Program-made: the position numbers and the translations under genes
Notes under the pieces: model-generated
The model's input: the letters and a program-made list of their open reading frames with translations, nothing else
Database searches by the model: none
What the model was told of the DNA's origin: nothing
Shown here: piece by piece, positions 5,413 through 8,728 of the stretch
Position numbering within the stretch: position 1 is the first letter of the stretch
How the letters are laid out: each line of letters starts with the position of its first letter
NCBI GenBank assembly: GCA_003170935.1
Contig: PMYA01000176.1
Location: forward strand, 1 to 8,728
Length of the DNA: 8,728 nucleotides
Source of the DNA: Methanobacteriota archaeon
Lineage (GTDB): Archaea > Halobacteriota > Bog-38 > Methanoflorentales > Methanoflorentaceae
Direction of reading: 5' to 3'

Positions 5413-6060
5413 ATGACAGATTATAACAACCTCGTCTTTGAGGAGCACGCTTGTGAATACGATCGGTGGTTTGAGACTCACACCTATGCCTACGAGTCAG
5501 AAGTGTTAGCAGTGCGAAGCCTTCTCCCGCAGAGTGGCAAAGGAGTAGAGGTGGGCGTCGGCACAGGACGTTTTGCTTCTCGAGTGGGCATCAAAGTCGG
5601 GGTGGAACCGGCGCAAGCGATGGCGTCACTAGCTCGGCAACGAGGAATGCAGGTCTACGAGGCGAGAGCAGAAGCGCTCCCGTTTGCCGATAAGTCGTTC
5701 GACTCCGTGTTGATGGTAACAACGATATGCTTTTTCAATGATCCGTTGCGAGCACTACGGGAAACGTGGAGGGTTCTAAAACCACTGGGGCACATAGCAA
5801 TCGGTATGATCGACAAGGACAGCTCTCTCGGGAAGTCCTATGAGGCGAAAAAGAGGGAGAGCACGTTTTATCGATACGCCCACTTTTACTGCGTGGCACA
5901 GGTGATAGGCTGGCTAAAGCAACTGGGATTTGGCGCAATTAAAACGTGTCAGACCATTTTTAAACTCCCGAAAGAGATGACTGCCGTTGAGCCGGTAAAA
6001 GATGGCTACGGAGAGGGTGGATTTGTTGTTATTTCAGCACAAAAGGAGATGAAAACGTGA
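5413..6060 (+). CDS. Class I SAM-dependent methyltransferase (Methyltransf_11 / UbiE-like)
   Basis: This is a 215-residue Rossmann-fold methyltransferase. Motif I is VEVGVGTGRF (45-54). The acidic residue ending strand 2 is Glu65 (VGVEPAQAM). Motif II/III regions are ARAEALPFADKSFDSVLMV (84-102) and the post-motif LRETWRVLKPLGHIAIGMI. No extra metal-binding cysteines of the ArsM arsenite methyltransferase type are seen, so an arsenic role is not supported. The acceptor is unknown; relatives methylate quinones, small molecules or cofactors. The N-terminal EEHACEYDRWFETH is a typical cap helix. It has no ribosome binding site and is probably read from a leaderless transcript. Its last four bases overlap the DsrE-family gene, so the two form an operon and likely act together. 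Confidence 0.85.
   Translation: MTDYNNLVFEEHACEYDRWFETHTYAYESEVLAVRSLLPQSGKGVEVGVGTGRFASRVGIKVGVEPAQAMASLARQRGMQVYEARAEALPFADKSFDSVLMVTTICFFNDPLRALRETWRVLKPLGHIAIGMIDKDSSLGKSYEAKKRESTFYRYAHFYCVAQVIGWLKQLGFGAIKTCQTIFKLPKEMTAVEPVKDGYGEGGFVVISAQKEMKT
6043..6048 (+). promoter_or_regulatory. Ribosome binding site deciding the GTG start of the DsrE-family gene
   Basis: AAGGAG lies inside the end of the methyltransferase gene, eight bases before the GTG at 6057. This supports the GTG start and the GTGA overlap of the two genes. Confidence 0.6.
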
Positions 6061-6377
6061 AGATTGGGATTATTATCTATTCAAACGATCCGGAAACTGT
6101 GTGGAACGCATTCAGGTTGGGAAATTACGCCATTAAGGGGGGTGATGAAGTAAAAGCCTTCCTCAGCGGAAAGGGTGTAGAGAGCGGGTCAATTGACACT
6201 GAAGCTTTTAATGTCACGGAGCAGATGCGCGCATTCGTTGAGGGTGGTGGCGCCATATTTGCCTGTGGCACCTGTCTAAAAATTCGCCATTCCTCGGGTT
6301 CGGAAACGTGTCCAATGTCAACGCTTGCAGATTTGTATGAAATAGTAAAGGAATGCGATAGGATCATTACTTTCTAA
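6057..6377 (+). CDS. DsrE-family sulfur-carrier-like protein
   Basis: This 106-residue protein matches the DsrE/DsrF/TusD-like fold: an N-terminal strand MKIGIIIYSNDPETVWNAF, a helix, and a second strand with DEVKAFLSGKGVE. The conserved segment GGGAIFACGTCLKIR (residues 63-77) places Cys70 and Cys73 in the usual active-site position. Cys85 and Cys100 are additional. Proteins of this family relay sulfane sulfur as persulfides in sulfur oxidation, tRNA thiolation or poorly known anaerobic pathways. It starts with GTG overlapping the methyltransferase stop (GTGA), with a good AAGGAG upstream. The methyltransferase/DsrE pairing suggests a sulfur- or thiol-linked methylation or cofactor step, but this is inference. 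The frame stays open beyond the TAA stop into a fragment described separately. Confidence 0.85.
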   Translation: MKIGIIIYSNDPETVWNAFRLGNYAIKGGDEVKAFLSGKGVESGSIDTEAFNVTEQMRAFVEGGGAIFACGTCLKIRHSSGSETCPMSTLADLYEIVKECDRIITF

Positions 6378-6524
6378 GCGCGGCTAGAACGTGAAAAAAA
6401 ACTTACCCGCTGGGCTATTCGTAAATATTTGATGAAAGCAAGCGATTTTTTGCCTCCCGATGAGCTCTTTTGTTGTGTGATTCACGAGCTTCAGCAATAC
6501 CACTACAAGCCGCAAGATGACTTG
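6378..6524 (+). pseudogene. Orphan coding-like fragment, start lost, joined to Acr3 remnant
   Basis: Directly after the DsrE TAA (6375-6377), and in the same frame, an open stretch encodes ARLEREKKLTRWAIRKYL and then MKASDFLPPDELFCCVIHEL. It has a strongly protein-like composition (basic helix, then LPPDELF). No start precedes it except TTG 6429 and ATG 6432, neither with a ribosome binding site. A 70-codon frame from 6429 runs to 6641, but beyond about 6525 it is simply antisense to the Acr3 remnant. The likely reading is a gene cut at both ends. It could instead be a real short gene of about 70 residues. I do not recognise the family. Confidence 0.35.
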
Positions 6525-6647
6525 CTAGGACATTGCATCACCAGTTTGACAGAAATAGCGAGTAGAAAACCACAGAGCCACGTTCACCAAGCTTATGAGA
6601 ACCGGGACTTCAATCAGCGGTCCGATGACCGCATATGTTAGAGACTC
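6525..6647 (-). pseudogene. acr3: C-terminal remnant of arsenite efflux pump Acr3
   Basis: On the minus strand the last 40 codons of an Acr3-type transporter are recognisable: ESLTYAVIGPLIEVPVLISL, then VNVALWFSTRYF, ending at TAG. The IGPLIEVPVLI(S/A)LVNVAL stretch is the highly conserved last transmembrane segment of Acr3 (BART superfamily). The other nine helices (about 300 residues) are missing; the remnant overlaps the end of arsC by two bases, in another frame. The frame continues upstream antisense to nothing meaningful (it is a shifted frame of arsC). A deletion probably fused the arsC end to the acr3 tail. The ars locus therefore lacks its pump here, unless a complete copy lies elsewhere. 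Confidence 0.6.
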
Positions 6648-7065
6648 AGGTATCGTGAGAAAATGTGGCCTCGATCCACTCTCCGATTCGGTCGCGCACG
6701 TTCCTGAAAGACGCACAGTGCTCCTGGTCTGATCCTGCATCTGCTTCCGGATCGTCGAAGGGATGGGGGAGGTAAATCGCTCCACCCGGAAAGATGGGAC
6801 AGTTCTTCGCAGCGTCAGCACACATGGTAACGACGTAGTCAAAGGACGAGTCATCAAACTCGTTCAATGATTTCGCACGCTGTCTTGAGATGTCAATGCC
6901 AACCTCGGCCATTACTTCGATGGCGCACGGGTGAACCTCAGTTGGTTCATTCCCAGCGCTGTGCGCTTCATATCGATCACCAAACCGTGCGTTGACAAAC
7001 GCTTCTGCGATCTGCGATCGTGCTGCGTTATGCGTGCACAAGAACAGGATTTTTCGCTTATTCAT
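6646..7065 (-). CDS. arsC: Thioredoxin-coupled arsenate reductase ArsC (LMW-phosphatase fold)
   Basis: This is a 139-residue protein of the low-molecular-weight tyrosine phosphatase fold. It reduces arsenate to arsenite in the cytoplasm by a Cys relay. The phosphate-loop motif is Cys10-THNAA-Arg16-Ser17 near the N-terminus (ILFLCTHNAARSQ). The two further relay cysteines are Cys82 and Cys89 (TMCADAAKNCP), the same numbers as in the well-studied Staphylococcus pI258 enzyme. The general acid is in PFDDPEA (Asp104/Asp105). All catalytic residues are present and the length is normal, so the gene looks functional. It starts at ATG 7065, with no clear ribosome binding site. Downstream it runs into an acr3 remnant, upstream (139 bases) is an HMA-domain gene on the same strand. 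Arsenite made here would need another exporter. Confidence 0.9.
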   Translation of the reverse strand: MNKRKILFLCTHNAARSQIAEAFVNARFGDRYEAHSAGNEPTEVHPCAIEVMAEVGIDISRQRAKSLNEFDDSSFDYVVTMCADAAKNCPIFPGGAIYLPHPFDDPEADAGSDQEHCASFRNVRDRIGEWIEATFSHDT

Positions 7066-7131
7066 TTTCTAATACAATACAGCCCCGAAACGAAGTCGAC
7101 AGCCGTCGTGATACCCTCAGTCTGTTTATGA

Positions 7132-7148
7132 GTATATCGTCGTATATC
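7132..7148 (-). promoter_or_regulatory. Tandem GTATATC repeats upstream of arsC, possible promoter/operator
   Basis: GTATATC occurs at 7132-7138 and 7142-7148, a 10-base period, about one helix turn, 67 bases before the arsC start. On the minus strand it reads GATATACGACGATATAC. It may be a TATA region or a regulator site in the 139-base gap between the HMA gene and arsC. Confidence 0.3.
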
Positions 7149-7204
7149 TGTCCACCCCTACATTTTTAGAACGCCTTGATGATATCTGACCAAATAGTCC
7201 TAAA

Positions 7205-7588
7205 TCATTTAGACTTCACTGCTATAGCGGTCCCTCCCGCTTTTTTCACCGCTGTTTCAATGTCCGGGATAGAAACAATCGGGGGATCGTAGGTGACCTT
7301 CATCTGATTGGTTATCGCGTTCAGGCTGAAGGCTGCAATCCCGCGAAGGGACTTTACCCGCTTCTCAACGATCTGCCCCTCGCAAGAACAGAGCCCTTCG
7401 ATCTGGAACGTCCCTATCTCCACTCCCCCCGGTACATTCGCCCCGGAGACCTCGGGGACCTGTGCTTGTTCTTCTGTCGGTTGTGCCTCACAGGAACAGC
7501 AACTGGAACCCTCAGTCGCATCGATGACGGAAGTCGAAGCCGATGCTTGCCGTCTCGCAGGGGCGCATAATCCTCCTTTCGACTCCAT
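7205..7588 (-). CDS. Heavy-metal-associated (HMA) domain protein, 5' end probably chimeric
   Basis: The C-terminal 70 residues (about 57-127) form an HMA ferredoxin-like domain: VEIGTFQIEGLCSCEG with Cys67-x-Cys69 in place of the usual CxxC, a helix (VEKRVKSLRGIAAFSL), then MKVTYDPPIVSIPDIETAV and a KKAGGTAIAV strand. A second Cys cluster lies upstream (Cys30, Cys31, Cys33). Such domains bind soft metals (Cu, Zn, Cd, Hg) alone or at the N-terminus of P-type ATPases; no ATPase follows here. The first 15-18 codons (ATG 7588) are exactly antisense to the conserved MLAVSQGR...LSTPFGK region of the terminase fragment, so this start is not original: the gene seems to have lost its own 5' end by recombination at about 7525-7540. 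No ribosome binding site supports ATG 7588. It may be inactive or translated from a new start. Confidence 0.65.
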   Translation of the reverse strand: MESKGGLCAPARRQASASTSVIDATEGSSCCSCEAQPTEEQAQVPEVSGANVPGGVEIGTFQIEGLCSCEGQIVEKRVKSLRGIAAFSLNAITNQMKVTYDPPIVSIPDIETAVKKAGGTAIAVKSK

Positions 7589-7917
7589 TTGGCAAGCGTG
7601 GTTTCTTCTTTAAAGAGTGGACTGCATCGACTTCGTGGAAAAAGATACAGATAACAGCGGACCAATGTCCGCGAATCTCTCAGGACTTCTTAGACGAGGA
7701 GCGCGCAGCGCTGGGTGATTGGTGGTTTCAGCAAGAATACTTCGGTGTTTTCGGTGACAATTTGACCAGCGTCTTCCGCTGGGAAGATATACAAAGAGCG
7801 TTTGCTGAGGACGTCGAGACGTGGCATTTAGATAGTTCGGCTTCTTGTAACGCTGAGTCTTCACCTTCTAAAACTTCTACAACTTCCAAAGAGGACGTCG
7901 AGCAATGGATCCTTTAA
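7528..7917 (+). pseudogene. Phage terminase large subunit, 5'-truncated first part
   Basis: The frame encodes KPMLAVSQGRIILLSTPFG (from 7537) and KRGFFFKEW, the end of the terminase ATPase domain (strand with the STPFG coupling motif). QQEYFGVFGDNLTSVFRWED follows, the linker into the nuclease domain. The roughly 200-250 N-terminal residues with Walker A and Walker B are missing; an in-frame TGA at 7525-7527 and the HMA gene lie where they should be. The 20-residue Ser/Thr-rich stretch at about 7831-7890 is flanked by an in-frame repeat (EDVETWHL / EDVEQWIL). The frame ends at TAA 7915-7917, where the reading continues one base later. Terminases cut and package viral DNA; this copy cannot be active as such. 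Confidence 0.75.
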
Positions 7918-8626
7918 GAGAAGCAGCAGAAGGCAGGGTATTGTTTGTGGTATTGACTTAGGCAGCAAGCACGATTATACGGCGATCATAGTGCTCGAAG
8001 TAGAGAAGCGCATCAAGGAGGGCGAGGCAGAAAGACTGGGTTTTACAGACTTACCGCTAGAGGCACGCGAGCAAATCCTTCGTAACGGTGAATACTTAGG
8101 TCACAAGGTCAGAATAGAGCACCACTTCGCCGCTCGTTATGTGAAAAGGCTCCCACTGGGAATCAGTTACCCCGAAGTCGTGAGCAAGCTCAAGAAAATC
8201 GACAGAGAACTGGCTGAGCTTACCGGAGGAGAAGATGTCTTTTATGTCGTAGACGCGACGGGTTTGGGCCAACCGGTCGTCGATTACTTAACCTTAGAGC
8301 TTGGACGCGGTCACGTGAAGTCAGTTTATATAACAGGGGGGCAGGAGACGCACTTCGATAAGCACGAGCTACACGTGCCGAAGACGCAGCTTGTCAGTAT
8401 GCTCTTGATGATGATGCAAACGGGTAGGATACACTTGCCAAAACAGGAGGCGGCAGCGTTGGAAGATGAGCTCCAAAATTTCACCCTCAAGGTGCGCAAC
8501 ACCGGCACACTCGAGATGGGAGCGCTTCGGACCGGAACGAATGACGACCTCGTGAATGCACTCGGACTCGGCGTCTTTTACTGGCAGTCTCGCCCGATTT
8601 ACCGCGTGAGATTCATCTCTATCTAG
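7913..8626 (+). pseudogene. Phage terminase large subunit, nuclease-domain part after a +1 frameshift
   Basis: Reading from TTT at 7913 gives KRSSRRQGIVCGIDLGSKHD and YTAIIVLE, the first strand of the RNase H-like nuclease with its catalytic Asp (GIDLG). A segment with FYVVDATGLGQPVVDYL follows (second acidic site). Near the end comes GTNDDLVNALGLGVFYW, the third acidic site (usually H/NDDxVDAL). Without the upstream part the longest start-to-stop frame is GTG 7991 to 8626, which would miss the first catalytic Asp. The triad is kept, so decay is recent. The last residues (YRVRFISI) may be another shifted end: in a neighbouring frame an acidic tail (PPREIEDEESEYEA) follows to about 8673. Confidence 0.75.
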
Positions 8627-8728
8627 CCCCCCTCGAGAGATCGAAGACGAAGAAAGTGAGTATGAAGCGTAGCAATATTACCAAGGTAAACTGGAAGAGG
8701 CCGGATTCAGGAATATAAGTACACCTGA
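8627..8728. other. End of window after terminase; no clear gene
   Basis: An 18-codon frame (ATG 8662 to TAA 8718) and an acidic tail in another frame are present; neither is recognisable. In a tailed virus a portal-protein gene would be expected next on the plus strand, but none has begun. Confidence 0.3.

Noticed and set aside
4922..5416. 164-codon open frame on the plus strand
   Set aside because: It is antisense to the winged-helix-like and TBP-half-like genes, which have a good ribosome binding site, four-base spacing and coherent protein patterns; the plus-strand translation resembles nothing and has no promoter.
5413..6060. Methyltransferase as an arsenite methyltransferase (ArsM) because of the nearby arsC
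   Set aside because: The conserved arsenite-binding cysteines of ArsM are absent and it belongs to a different operon.
6525..6857. 110-codon minus-strand frame as one gene
   Set aside because: Only its last 40 codons look like a protein (Acr3 tail); the rest is a shifted frame of arsC.
7308..7613. 101-codon plus-strand frame over the HMA gene
   Set aside because: Antisense shadow of the HMA domain, whose motifs on the minus strand are clear.
1..8728. CRISPR array, tRNA, rRNA, complete insertion sequence
   Set aside because: No regularly spaced direct repeats, no cloverleaf with a TTC-loop signature, no rRNA-like stretch, and no transposase with terminal inverted repeats were seen.

Overview
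The window looks like a piece of a euryarchaeal chromosome, most probably from the methanogen/ANME side of the Euryarchaeota (a Methanophagales-like genome would fit). The clues are an HdrB-type heterodisulfide reductase subunit, a secreted beta-helix protein with an archaeal PGF-CTERM anchor, a CGKKNCRC/HGPY-type protein of the kind I associate with such genomes, archaeal TATA-like promoters, and a mix of Shine-Dalgarno (SD), leaderless and TTG/GTG starts. The lineage is an inference; no rRNA or tRNA gene is visible.

Layout. The left part (1-2300) has an HdrB paralogue on the plus strand, then two small minus-strand genes, a KTSC-domain protein and a DUF6788-like Cys-cluster protein, separated by AT-rich spacers that share a short motif. 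At 2301-3521 lies a complete secreted NosD-like beta-helix protein. It is followed by a 295-base spacer holding a strongly nested inverted-repeat structure (3539-3640). At 3817-4638 is a COG1237-type metallo-beta-lactamase-fold enzyme. After a remnant resembling the tail of a membrane-anchored protein comes a divergent locus: a minus-strand pair (winged-helix-like protein, then a protein resembling one TBP half-repeat) and a plus-strand pair (SAM methyltransferase and DsrE-family sulfur-carrier-like protein, overlapping by 4 bases). The divergent pairs appear to share one near-palindromic TATA region.

The right part (6378-8728) is a patchwork. It contains an orphan coding fragment and a 40-codon C-terminal remnant of the arsenite pump Acr3 on the minus strand. 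An intact thioredoxin-type arsenate reductase ArsC and a heavy-metal-associated (HMA) domain protein follow. The 5' end of the HMA gene runs antisense into a broken phage terminase large-subunit gene on the plus strand. The terminase has lost its Walker A/B half, carries a +1 frameshift at CTT-TAA, and keeps its RNase H-like nuclease motifs. This reads as a decayed provirus that recombined next to a decayed arsenic/heavy-metal resistance locus.

The most unusual items are the nested structured element at 3539-3640, the half-TBP/winged-helix pair with its shared divergent promoter, the HdrB with a degenerate N-terminal cluster motif but a perfect C-terminal one, and the chimeric junctions in the ars/terminase region. 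I found no CRISPR array, tRNA, rRNA or intact insertion sequence.
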